DNA from: a virus
Direction: 5' to 3' (one strand)
IMG/VR virus record: IMGVR_UViG_3300042904_000367
Coordinates: 1 to 46,924 of that record
Length of the DNA: 46,924 bases
Positions 23,652 to 31,510 of the stretch are shown in pieces. The position numbers and the translations under genes were made by a program. The notes under the pieces were generated by a model. The model worked only from the letters and a program-made list of their open reading frames with translations. It was not told the origin of the DNA and ran no database searches. The first letter of the stretch is position 1. Every line of letters starts with the position of its first letter.

Positions 23652-23843
23652 ATGGAGGACTCCGTCAAGATAACGTGGCGCGGCGACCAGGCCAGGCGCG
23701 TCGTGCTGAAGCACGCCAACAACCGCATCTCCGCCGCCGGCGTCCACCTGAGGAACGCCATCCGGCAGAACATCTCGACGCCGTCCAAGTCGGCCAAGGG
23801 GTCGAAGCTCGGGAAGGCGATCACCGAGGCCAAGAAGGGGTAG
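23652..23843 (+). CDS. HK97 gp10-like protein, N-terminal piece, 63 aa
   Basis: ATG 23652 lies just after the previous stop. The sequence VKITWRGDQARRVVLKHANN followed by a helix to NISTPSK resembles the N-terminal half of gp10-like tail-completion proteins, but a TAG ends it at residue 63. The second half of the family pattern appears in the next gene, which starts one base later. This looks like a split gene rather than damage, because both halves keep strong codon bias and their own starts. Confidence 0.55.
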   Translation: MEDSVKITWRGDQARRVVLKHANNRISAAGVHLRNAIRQNISTPSKSAKGSKLGKAITEAKKG

Positions 23844-23844
23844 C

Positions 23845-24216
23845 ATGGCAGCGAAGCACGACAGCTCCGGCAGGACCAAGGCCGCGCGCGTGACGGCCGC
23901 CAAGGCGGAGCACGGCCGAGCGATCAAGCGCGACGCGTCGAAGCTGGCCGAGCGGGCCAAGGCGCGCGGCGGCAAGTACCACCACCGGTCGAAGCCCGGC
24001 GAGTACCCGCACAAGGACAGCGGCCACCTCCGGCGGAACATCGCCATGGAGGAGGACCTCAAGGAGGACGGCAAGAACTCGACCGTCCGCGTCGGCACGA
24101 ACGTGCCGTACGGCAAGGAGCTGGAGTTCAGGATGCGCCGGTCGTTCGTCCGCCGCACGCTGCTGGAGCAGCGGTCGACGCTGAACAGGATCATCACCAC
24201 CGGGAAGGCAGTCTGA
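23845..24216 (+). CDS. HK97 gp10-like protein, C-terminal piece, 123 aa
   Basis: ATG 23845 follows AAGAAGGGG in the end of the previous gene. Residues 1-45 are very Lys/Arg/Ala-rich, absent from ordinary gp10. From residue 48 SKPGEYPHKDSGHLRRNI and then VRVGTNVPYGKELEF match the conserved C-terminal half of gp10-like tail completion proteins. With the 23652 product it could rebuild the whole domain. Role: finishing the head-tail joint. Confidence 0.65.
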   Translation: MAAKHDSSGRTKAARVTAAKAEHGRAIKRDASKLAERAKARGGKYHHRSKPGEYPHKDSGHLRRNIAMEEDLKEDGKNSTVRVGTNVPYGKELEFRMRRSFVRRTLLEQRSTLNRIITTGKAV

Positions 24217-24617
24217 TGGAAGACGTGACGCAGCTGCTCGAGGCCGTGGTCAGCAGGGCCAGCACGGACAAGACCCTTGCAGCCCTCGCGCGCAACGGCC
24301 TGTTCCACGGCTCGGCCGACGACAACGCCCAGCCCCCGTTCATGACCTACGAGATGGTCGGGGCGGCGGGCCAGGAGAACACCGGGAGCGACCGGCCCCT
24401 GACCGTGGAGCTGCAGTTCACGGCCCACTGCAAGACGGACACCCAGGCCCTGGCGGCGGCGAAGGCCCTGCGCAAGGCGTACCACAACAAGCCCCTCTCC
24501 GCGGTCGACGGGGTGGAGTTCGTCGAACTGACGAGCAGGGTCATCGACCAGGACCCAGACGACCTCACGTGGCTCGCGATCGTGGCGTTCACGATCCACT
24601 GCAGCGAAGAGGACTGA
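24216..24617 (+). CDS. Tail terminator-like protein, 133 aa
   Basis: ATG 24216 overlaps the previous stop (TGATG). Order (connector, stopper, gp10, then this, then tail tube) and size fit the gp17/DUF3168 tail terminator. The pattern FMTYEMVGAAG, LTVELQFTAHC and then a helix with Ala/Lys repeats agrees. It would cap the tail tube and bind the neck. Assigned mainly from order. Confidence 0.62.
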   Translation: MEDVTQLLEAVVSRASTDKTLAALARNGLFHGSADDNAQPPFMTYEMVGAAGQENTGSDRPLTVELQFTAHCKTDTQALAAAKALRKAYHNKPLSAVDGVEFVELTSRVIDQDPDDLTWLAIVAFTIHCSEED

Positions 24618-24640
24618 GAGACAACCCAAGGAGACGCAAG

Positions 24641-25051
24641 ATGGCATTCCGGCACGGCAAGAACGGCAACGCTACGGTGGGAGCGGGACCCACCACCCTC
24701 AAGATCACGGGCTGGTCGGCGGACGACCAGAACGACCTGGCCGACTCGTCGAACACGACGGGCGGCGGGTTCAAGGAGTACACCGCAGGCCTCGACGGCT
24801 GCGACTGGTCGATCGACGCCCAGGTCGAGACGACCAAGGTGCCGTACGACGCGACCGGCGGCGCGCTCGTCCCCGGCACCGAGCTGACCAACCTCAAGCT
24901 CTACGTCGGCGCGCCGACCGCGACGCCCAACTTCCACTTCCCCGTGGCGATCGTGGAGAAGTGCTCCATCAAGTCGGTCGTCAACGGCGTGATCACGTAC
25001 ACGGTCACCGGCAAGAACCAGGGCACGTTCACGCGCCCGGCCACGGCCTAG
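24641..25051 (+). CDS. Major tail tube protein, 136 aa
   Basis: ATG 24641 follows CAAGGAGACG. It lies between the terminator-like gene and the tail assembly chaperone, the invariant place of the tail tube gene. The 136-aa protein is all-beta and Gly/Thr-rich (ATVGAGPTTLKITGW, VITYTVTGKNQGTF), as expected of a tube subunit. Confidence 0.72.
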   Translation: MAFRHGKNGNATVGAGPTTLKITGWSADDQNDLADSSNTTGGGFKEYTAGLDGCDWSIDAQVETTKVPYDATGGALVPGTELTNLKLYVGAPTATPNFHFPVAIVEKCSIKSVVNGVITYTVTGKNQGTFTRPATA

Positions 25052-25053
25052 TC

Positions 25054-25115
25054 AACCAGCGGGCGGGCTCAGTCGCGGACGGGCGACTGGGTCCACCACC
25101 CGCGCAACCAGAGCA
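25054..25115 (+). terminator. Hairpin after the tail tube gene
   Basis: CAGTCGC pairs with GCGACTG around a 6-base loop near 25070-25090, inside a weaker outer GCGGG/CCCGC pairing. It is followed by no T-run, so partial attenuation or mRNA protection is more likely than full termination. Confidence 0.4.
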
Positions 25116-25130
25116 CAGGAGCGCAGCCAC

Positions 25131-25679
25131 ATGACGGACGCACTACAGGCGGACCACACCCAGCACATCTCGCGAGTCGGGGTCTACGAGCACACGCCGC
25201 TGGACGCCGACGGCAACCCGAAGCGCGGGGACCTCGGCCAGCCAGTGACGGAGACCATCCAGCTCTCCAAGATCGACCTCAGCCTGCTCACGCAGCTCGA
25301 GGACTTCCTGCGGAGCGAGGCCCTCAACTCGACGTACCCGGTCCTCCAGGGGAAGCCGGACCACGTGCAGCGAATGATGATCGACTCGGCCATGGCCCTG
25401 GGCGACCGGCGGCGCATCGGCACCGCGGAGTTCGACCGGGCGGTCCAGTCGCTCAGCGGCATGACCTACCTGCTGTACCTCTCGATGCTGGCGAAGCAGC
25501 CGGCCACCACGCCCGAGACGGCGCGGCGCATCTTCTCCGAGGCCAACGCGCTCGGGGCCGAGAAGCTGACGGAGCTCACCACGCGGCTGTTCGCCGTGAC
25601 GGGGTTCAACACCGGAGCCCCAAAAGGCGACGCCGGCCAGGAGCTGAAGCTGACGAAGCGGACGAAGGCCGGCCGATAG
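25131..25679 (+). CDS. Tail assembly chaperone, short form
   Basis: ATG 25131 follows ACAGGAGCG. The 182-aa product is mostly helical (IDLSLLTQLEDFLRSEALN, FDRAVQSLSGMTYLLYL) and lies between tail tube and tape measure, the place of the G-type chaperone that coats the tape-measure protein during tail assembly. It ends at TAG 25677. A slippery heptamer 58 bases upstream produces a longer form. Confidence 0.75.
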   Translation: MTDALQADHTQHISRVGVYEHTPLDADGNPKRGDLGQPVTETIQLSKIDLSLLTQLEDFLRSEALNSTYPVLQGKPDHVQRMMIDSAMALGDRRRIGTAEFDRAVQSLSGMTYLLYLSMLAKQPATTPETARRIFSEANALGAEKLTELTTRLFAVTGFNTGAPKGDAGQELKLTKRTKAGR

Positions 25680-25867
25680 AGTTCCGCGGGATATACCGCG
25701 CCCTCTTCAGGGAGCACGGCATACTCCCGGACCAGGTCGACCGACTGACGCTGTCACAGCTGGCCCTCATCCTGACCGGCGAGGACGACGACGCCATCTC
25801 CCCCGAGGACGCCATGGAGATGGTGCGAGAGTGGCAAGAGAAGCAAGAGGCGGCGAAGCGCACGTAG
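25131..25867 (+). CDS. Tail assembly chaperone, -1 frameshift form (about 245 aa)
   Basis: A -1 shift at 25619-25625 bypasses TAG 25677 and continues to TAG 25865-25867. The added 81 residues start with a charged linker. The segment then reads IEFRGIYRALFREHGILP, next LTLSQLALILTGEDDD and an ending helix MEMVREWQEKQEAAKR. This is the typical GT-type extension, and it fills the 188 bases that otherwise hold no gene before the tape measure. The extension in this family recruits tail tube subunits. Confidence 0.75.
25619..25625 (+). other. Slippery heptamer for -1 frameshifting
   Basis: C CCA AAA in the zero frame (Pro-Lys), which re-pairs as CCC AAA after a -1 shift. It matches the X XXY YYZ rule and joins the two chaperone frames at the expected place. 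I see no obvious strong pseudoknot by eye, but the downstream 60 bases are GC-rich. Confidence 0.78.
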
Positions 25868-25876
25868 CGAGGCACC

Positions 25877-27829
25877 ATGGGATTCCAGATCGCAGAGCTG
25901 TTCGTGGACATCACGGTCCGCGGGGCGTCCTTCAACAAGGGCATCAAGGACGTCAAGTCCGGGATAGAGTCCCTCCGCCCCGCGTTCAACTGGCTGCGGG
26001 CGACCTCGCTCGCCGTGCTGGCCGGGCTCGGCGGCGCGGCCGCGTACGCGGTCAAGAACTACGCCGACCAGGAGGACGCGCTGCGGAAGCTCAAGGCGAG
26101 CCTGATCGCCACGGGCCAATACAGCGAGCAGGCCTTCGGCGACCTTGAGCGGTTCGCGTCCAGCATCCAGGACGTCACCACCGTCAGCGACGACGAGATG
26201 GCGAACCTGCTCGCCCGGATGGTCCAGCTCGGCGCGCGGGTCGAGGACCTCCAGTCGCTCGGCCGGATGGGCATCGGGCTCGGCGAGATGCTGTTCGGGG
26301 GCGACGCGGCCCAGGGCATCGAGGCCATCACGCTGGCCCAGCAGGGGAACTTCCGCGCGCTGCAGCGGCTCGTGCCCGAGATCAAGAACGCGGCGAACGA
26401 CCAGGAGCGGTGGCAGATCGTCATGCGCAAGGCGCGCGAGGGCCTGACACTGGCGGAGGAGCGGTCCAACTCGTTCAGCGGCGCGCTCGCGCGGCTGCGC
26501 AACCACGTCGGCGACGCCGCGGAGGCGTTCGGCCAGCGGCTCGCGCCCTACCTCCGGACCGCCTCCGACTTCATCATGCGCTGCACCAGGTTCGTGCGAG
26601 GCCTGAGCGACTCGCAGGCGGACCTCGTGATTAAGATCGCCGCCGTCACGGCCGGCGTAGCCGCGGCCCTCGTGGTCCTGCCCGCACTGGTCAGCGTGCT
26701 CGGCGCGGTCATGACCGTGGCCGGCGGGGTCGGGACGGTGCTGGTCGGCCTGGGCAAGGTGCTCATCGCGGTCGTGACCGGCCCACTTGCAGGCTTCGTC
26801 GCTGGGCTCGTGCTCGCCGCGACCGGGCTCGCGCTCTTCCTGGGCAGCGGGGACACGGTCTTCGGCCGGATCGCCGACGGGTTCCAGGGGCTGCTCGACA
26901 TCGCGGACGTGTTCCTCGGGTCCTGGGAGACGCTCTGGGCCCTGGTCGACACCATCATCACGACCACCGCCGCCAACATGCTCATCGGCTGGGAGCACGT
27001 CAAGCACTTCTTCGAGACCTTCGCGAACTGGTTCCCCACCGTCATGCACACGGCGTTCCTGCTGGTGCTGGACACGGTCTTCGACTGGGCCTTCGCCGTG
27101 GAGGAGACCATCAAGGGCGCGTTCGGCAACGCCATCCACTGGGTCATAGAGAAGGTCCTGGACCTGGAGGACTGGCTGACCTCCTTCTCGGGGGAGGAGA
27201 GCCACACGGGCGACCTGCGCGCGGAGAACACCAGGCAGCGCGACGCCTTCGTACAGGAGGTCCGCGACCGCAAGCAGCGCGTCAAGGACGAGATGGACAA
27301 GGAGTTCTCCAAGGTCGGCACGGGCGTCGTGGCGGAGCAGGGCAAGATCGACTCCGCGAAGAACAAGCGCATCGCGGAGATCAAGAAGCAGCAGCAGGAC
27401 GAGGAGGCCCGCATCCTCAAGGGGCTGGTCGGCCGGCCCACCCTGGGCGGCAACCTGCGCGGCATGATCGAGGGCCTCAAGAAGTCCACCGGCGTGGCCG
27501 ACTTCATGAAGAAGTTCGAGGAGCTCAAGAAGCAGTTCGAGGGCATCAAGGCCGACCCGAACAAGTTCAACCCGATGGACAAGCTCAGCTCCAACAAGGG
27601 GCCCAGCTTCCGCGGCGAGGGCTCCGACGGCAAGCTCAACTTCACCTCGCTCGAGGACACCTTCAAGAAGCAGCTCGCCATCCAGCTGCTCGGCGAGGAC
27701 ATGACCAAGCAGGGCAAGGCGGAGGAGGCGGAGCGGCGTCACAAGGAGTCGCAGAAGAAGCGCGAGGACATGGTCGATAGGCTCAACAAGATCGTCGAGA
27801 ACACGGCCCTAGGCGGAGCGATGGTGTAA
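25877..27829 (+). CDS. Tape measure protein
   Basis: ATG 25877 follows GCGAGGCACC. At 650 aa it would set a relatively short tail. The N-terminal 190 residues are charged helices, and residues 250-335 hold long hydrophobic stretches (AGVAAALVVLPALVSVLGAVM and following segments). Residues 410-500 are coiled-coil (Lys/Glu/Arg/Gln), as usual for this family. Its place after the frameshifted chaperone supports the call. It occupies the tail lumen and may help DNA cross the inner membrane through the hydrophobic region. Confidence 0.85.
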   Translation: MGFQIAELFVDITVRGASFNKGIKDVKSGIESLRPAFNWLRATSLAVLAGLGGAAAYAVKNYADQEDALRKLKASLIATGQYSEQAFGDLERFASSIQDVTTVSDDEMANLLARMVQLGARVEDLQSLGRMGIGLGEMLFGGDAAQGIEAITLAQQGNFRALQRLVPEIKNAANDQERWQIVMRKAREGLTLAEERSNSFSGALARLRNHVGDAAEAFGQRLAPYLRTASDFIMRCTRFVRGLSDSQADLVIKIAAVTAGVAAALVVLPALVSVLGAVMTVAGGVGTVLVGLGKVLIAVVTGPLAGFVAGLVLAATGLALFLGSGDTVFGRIADGFQGLLDIADVFLGSWETLWALVDTIITTTAANMLIGWEHVKHFFETFANWFPTVMHTAFLLVLDTVFDWAFAVEETIKGAFGNAIHWVIEKVLDLEDWLTSFSGEESHTGDLRAENTRQRDAFVQEVRDRKQRVKDEMDKEFSKVGTGVVAEQGKIDSAKNKRIAEIKKQQQDEEARILKGLVGRPTLGGNLRGMIEGLKKSTGVADFMKKFEELKKQFEGIKADPNKFNPMDKLSSNKGPSFRGEGSDGKLNFTSLEDTFKKQLAIQLLGEDMTKQGKAEEAERRHKESQKKREDMVDRLNKIVENTALGGAMV

Positions 27830-27830
27830 C

Positions 27831-28637
27831 ATGCCGAACTACCTGACCTACAAGGGCATCAACTACCTCGAGCTGACGGACGGCTCTGGCCGGATGCGCA
27901 GCGACGGGAAGGCCCAGCGGTCCCTCAAGTGCCTGTGGGCCGACCGCATCAAGCTGCTCATGCTGCTCCGCGGGTTCCAGGTCATGAGCGGCGGCACGTA
28001 CACCGTGATCCCGCCGGCCCTCCACCCGAGCGGCCTGCCGATGTACGCGACCGACGTAGGCATCAGCCCCCTAGGCCGGCCGACCGGCGAGGACGCGTGG
28101 GAGTACGCGAAGCTCGACGTCCAGTACACGTCCGCGACCCCGTCCTCCGACGAGGGGGCGGTCGAGGTGGAGGACGAGGACCTCGACCTGTCCGCGGAGA
28201 TGGTCGACCTGGGGAAGGACGGCTGGTCGTTCGGCGACACGCACGACGACGCGAACGTCAAGGTGGACAAGCCGATCCAGAAAATCGTGCCGATGCTCAC
28301 CTACACGGTGACCCAGTACCACCGCGCCACGCTCCCCCTTGCAGCCATGCGCGGGCTGCTCGGGAAGCTGAACAACGCGGCGTGGAAGGGCGCGCCGGCC
28401 AACTACGTGATGTACTGCGGCGGCCGCGCGCAGCGGAAGACCGTGGCCCTGGCCGGCAACACCACCGTGCTGGACTGGACGATCTCGCACAAGTTCATGG
28501 TCGGGAACCGCGACCTCCTCAAGGAGTGGAAGCCGTCAGGGACCGGGGCCGGGTCGTTCCAGAAGATCGTCAGCACCAACGGCACCTACAAGTTCGAGCT
28601 CGGCGACTTCAGCACCCTGGGGATCAAGACGACATGA
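27831..28637 (+). CDS. Distal tail-like virion protein, 268 aa
   Basis: ATG 27831 follows the tape measure by one base. The protein is mixed alpha/beta with an acidic central run (EVEDEDLDLSAEM) and a basic C-terminal half. Its place immediately after the tape measure is that of the distal tail protein or tip component, but I do not recognise a family motif. Overlaps the next start by four bases. Confidence 0.55.
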   Translation: MPNYLTYKGINYLELTDGSGRMRSDGKAQRSLKCLWADRIKLLMLLRGFQVMSGGTYTVIPPALHPSGLPMYATDVGISPLGRPTGEDAWEYAKLDVQYTSATPSSDEGAVEVEDEDLDLSAEMVDLGKDGWSFGDTHDDANVKVDKPIQKIVPMLTYTVTQYHRATLPLAAMRGLLGKLNNAAWKGAPANYVMYCGGRAQRKTVALAGNTTVLDWTISHKFMVGNRDLLKEWKPSGTGAGSFQKIVSTNGTYKFELGDFSTLGIKTT

Positions 28638-29497
28638 AGATCGGACCCTTCATCGCAGGCCAGCGCGTCGTGGCCGAGTGGCTGCAGTGGATGCTCGAGC
28701 AGGTCATCGAGCTCACGAACATCACCGGCACCGCGCCCGTCCGCGTCGAGAAGACGCCGGGCGGGTACGCGGTCTCGCTGTCCTCCGACTTCGGCATCCG
28801 CACGGGCCGCATCAAGAGCATCAACTACGACGACGGGGACCCCAAGGCCTGCCTCGTCGTCGAGCCGAACTACCCGAACTTCGACACGACCACCGGCCGC
28901 CCGAAGCTGTACGAGCTATCCGGGTGGGAGACCGACCCGGTCCCCGACGACGAGGGCTCGAGCAGCCCGAACCACGTGCTCGTTTACGTGGACGGCTGCC
29001 CGTACGAGCTGGCCGGCGTCTACTTCGCGCCCGGCCAGAGGATCAAGTATTGGACCAGCAACGGGAACGGGAAGTACGTCACGATCCTGGAGGACGACTC
29101 CTTCTGGGCGGAGATCACGCCGGACCCGGCCGGGCCGGCGAACAAGTCCAAGTGGAAGTACAAGTTCAAGGCCAGCAGCCGCTCGGACATACCGTTCACC
29201 GGGACGCTGCACGACGGCGCGGACGACCCGCCGTTCATCGCGTACCTCGACCCCGACGACGCGCCGTGGGAGGGCGAGTGCTACAACATCGGCGAGCTGA
29301 CCAACCGCGCAGTCGGCACAGTCCTCGACCCGGGCATAATCGGCATGAGCATCAACAGCGACGGCACCGTCGAGTCCTCCGCCTGCGTGCTCAAGCAGCT
29401 CGGCCGCCACTTCAACAAGGTCTACCGCTTCTGGAACGCGGCCGAGAACAAGTACATCTACTACTTCGGCGCGGTCCCCAACTCGGCTGGTGAGTGA
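28634..29497 (+). CDS. Tail tip-region protein, 287 aa
   Basis: ATG 28634 overlaps the previous stop (ATGA). The start (FIAGQRVVAEWLQWMLEQVIEL) is helical and the remainder beta-rich, with GKYVTILEDDSFWAEITPD and many Tyr, Pro and Gly residues as in receptor-binding or tip proteins. The gene is packed between two other unknown tail genes. No catalytic motif seen. Confidence 0.55.
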   Translation: MKIGPFIAGQRVVAEWLQWMLEQVIELTNITGTAPVRVEKTPGGYAVSLSSDFGIRTGRIKSINYDDGDPKACLVVEPNYPNFDTTTGRPKLYELSGWETDPVPDDEGSSSPNHVLVYVDGCPYELAGVYFAPGQRIKYWTSNGNGKYVTILEDDSFWAEITPDPAGPANKSKWKYKFKASSRSDIPFTGTLHDGADDPPFIAYLDPDDAPWEGECYNIGELTNRAVGTVLDPGIIGMSINSDGTVESSACVLKQLGRHFNKVYRFWNAAENKYIYYFGAVPNSAGE

Positions 29498-30672
29498 TGC
29501 CTGTCAACGGATGCTGCTGCCCCACAGGAGGCGGGGACTGCGGGTGCTGGACCGCGTGGTGCACGGGGTGGGTCTGCTCCGAGGGCGGCGGGTCGTGGAG
29601 CGAGCCCGCGCTGGTCGACGGGCCCGTGTGCCTGAGCGACGCCGACGCGCTGCTGGCCGGGTGGATCATAACAAACGGGTGGGTAGACGCACCAAACGGG
29701 AAGTGCGGGGTCACGGGGTCGCCGACCGCCTGCAACAAGTACCTGGTACGCAAGGAGCCCGGCTGCACGTGCGGCGCGGGGTGCACCCAGGGCGCGACGC
29801 CGCCGCCGCCGGCCCTGCTGTCCGCGTCCCAGTCCGCCATCTGCTGCGACGAGTGCCTCTGCTGGTACGAGTACGAGGTGACCCACGACTGCGGCGACAG
29901 CGAGGAGGACGAGGAGTGGGGGGAGGTCACCGAGACCGACCGCAGCGGCTTCTGCCGGACGGACGCCGCGGCCGCGGCCCTGGACCCGCCCATGACGGAG
30001 CACGACTGGGAGGTCGACCCGGAGAACCCTTGCAGGTTCACCAAGGTGGTCAAGAGCGGGTCGTCCACGTGCACCTCCGCGCCGGAGCTCGAGGAGGAGG
30101 ACCGGCCCGAGCCGCCGGAGGAGGACTGCTGCACCCCGTGCGAGTGCCCCATCACGCCGGCCTCCGGCGAGGGCGAGGAGTACCCGACCTCCGGGGCCGA
30201 CCCGACGTTCTGGCCGCGCGACGGGTTCAACGAGGTCTACTTCATGGACTTCGACTACGAGGTCCTGGTCTACGACGCGTCCGACCCGACATGCGCGGGC
30301 GCGCCGATCGGCACCCTGACCGGACACGCGCGAAAGCCGATGATCCACTTCCCCGACACGGAGGAGGCGTGCGAGTGGTTCGACGACCTCGTCGTGTCCC
30401 CGACCATAGTGACCGGCGAGACGGCGAGCGGCGATACCACCGGCCTGGACGGCCACATGTTCCTGGACTGCCGCCTGTTCCTGGACACAGAGGCGTGCGA
30501 GTGGCTGTGGCAGTGGAACATCTTCAACGACTTCGGCCTCCGCGTGACGGCCAAGGACGTGCGGACCCACAAGCCGACCGGGGCGTACGCCGACTCGACC
30601 GTGACGTGCGACGTGATCGGTACCGACCCACGGCGGTTCACCGTTAACCTCACCAACCTGGTGCTCTCGTGA
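29497..30672 (+). CDS. Cysteine-rich virion protein, 391 aa
   Basis: ATG 29497 shares a base with the previous stop (TGATG). About 30 cysteines are concentrated in the first 215 residues, in clusters such as NGCCCPTGGGDCGCW, GCTCGAGC, CCDECLCW and CCTPCECP. Acidic low-complexity linkers separate them (GDSEEDEEW, LEEEDRPEPPEED). The C-terminal 170 residues look like a beta domain. Such cysteine density suggests disulfide-stapled repeats outside the cell or metal clusters. Position suggests a tail tip or fibre. No family recognised. Confidence 0.62.
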   Translation: MPVNGCCCPTGGGDCGCWTAWCTGWVCSEGGGSWSEPALVDGPVCLSDADALLAGWIITNGWVDAPNGKCGVTGSPTACNKYLVRKEPGCTCGAGCTQGATPPPPALLSASQSAICCDECLCWYEYEVTHDCGDSEEDEEWGEVTETDRSGFCRTDAAAAALDPPMTEHDWEVDPENPCRFTKVVKSGSSTCTSAPELEEEDRPEPPEEDCCTPCECPITPASGEGEEYPTSGADPTFWPRDGFNEVYFMDFDYEVLVYDASDPTCAGAPIGTLTGHARKPMIHFPDTEEACEWFDDLVVSPTIVTGETASGDTTGLDGHMFLDCRLFLDTEACEWLWQWNIFNDFGLRVTAKDVRTHKPTGAYADSTVTCDVIGTDPRRFTVNLTNLVLS

Positions 30673-31058
30673 AGACCTGCGAACACTACCAGCCAGACGG
30701 GCACGGCGGCGTGCGCTGCCAGAAGTTCCGCTACCAGTGCTCGATGCAGTCGTGCGCCGGCTGCCCGAGCAACACGGCCGCGGGCTGCTGGCCAACCCAC
30801 GTGACCGTCAACGGCAAGCGGACCCCGCGCCCGAAGCGCGAGAAGCCGGAGATCGAGCTGCTCGTCGAGCGGCACTGCGACGACCCGCTGCTCGGCGACC
30901 GCATCGAGGAGTGGGCGAGGCGCGTCGGCGCGGACCGAGCGGCCGCGGAGTGGGAGGCGTGGACCGGCGTGCCGTGCGGGTGCGGCTGGCGCAAGCGCGT
31001 GATCAACCGGCTGCACGAGACCTGGCGCGCGGTACGGGCCCGCGTGTCTGCAACCTGA
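30669..31058 (+). CDS. Small cysteine-rich tail-end protein, 129 aa
   Basis: GTG 30669 overlaps the previous stop. The N-terminal half has CEHYQ, CQKFRYQCS, CAGC and CW, a possible zinc or disulfide cluster. The C-terminal segment TGVPCGCGWRKRVINRL resembles a Cys-x-Cys-x2-Arg-Lys pattern common in short proteins of tail gene clusters. It is the last late gene before control element B. Confidence 0.6.
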   Translation: MKTCEHYQPDGHGGVRCQKFRYQCSMQSCAGCPSNTAAGCWPTHVTVNGKRTPRPKREKPEIELLVERHCDDPLLGDRIEEWARRVGADRAAAEWEAWTGVPCGCGWRKRVINRLHETWRAVRARVSAT

Positions 31059-31060
31059 GC

Positions 31061-31294
31061 CCACACTACGTACGAGATTCGCCCCGCTCGCTCGCCCTCC
31101 CGCTCTGCTGGAAACACGCTCGAATCTAAAACGCGCATCTGAACGCCTTTTGGGTATACCATACCTCTACCACTACCCCACCAAAAACCCGGAGAAGTAA
31201 GTACCTTATATAGGGGTGTCGATATGAGCGAGGCTCTGCGATCGCAGCAGGGCAGGAGCTTAGGTCGGCGGGGCGAAACCTGTACGTAGTGTGG
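31061..31294. promoter_or_regulatory. Inverted-repeat-bounded AT-rich control element, copy B
   Basis: Arms 31061-31087 and 31268-31294 face inward and match at 24 of 27 positions, sharing CCACACTACGTAC and TTCGCCCCGC with copy A. The interior is about 180 bases. ACGCCTTTT (31143) and CCTTATATA (31204) lie 82 and 143 bases from the left arm, against 83 and 139 in copy A. A 12-base palindrome CTGCGATCGCAG also lies inside. No coding frame crosses it. It divides late genes from the replication operon. Confidence 0.75.
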
Positions 31295-31412
31295 AAACCC
31301 ACTTGCAGCACCCCGCCGCCGCGGAGACGTCAGCCGCGACGTCGAGAGGGCGAAGCGAAACGTCGAGCGAGTCGAGCGCGGAAGGCCCCGGGAAAATTAT
31401 TCGCCCGGGCCG
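31295..31412 (+). other. Noncoding spacer with hairpin between element B and promoter
   Basis: No gene is visible. The stretch holds GC-rich repeats of GTCGAG and CGAAGCG and, at 31388-31411, a CCCGGG/CCCGGG hairpin with an AT-rich loop (AAAATTATT) that ends beside the -35 box. It may terminate read-through from the late operon. Copy A has a gene (7122-7568) in the equivalent position. Confidence 0.45.
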
Positions 31413-31441
31413 TTTACAACGGCGCAGTTTTACGCTATGAT
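31413..31441 (+). promoter_or_regulatory. Sigma70-like promoter of the replication operon
   Basis: TTTACA (31413-31418), 17-base spacer, TATGAT (31436-31441). The flanking GCCG and TTTTACG are identical to the late promoter at 7541-7569, so the two are recent duplicates or co-regulated. The first start codon is 69 bases downstream. Confidence 0.75.
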
Positions 31442-31510
31442 CTTAGACGAGCTACGAAGAGGGCCCCAGCCCGGGACCCCGCTCCGAAAGTACACGAAAG
31501 GAACCAGGTC

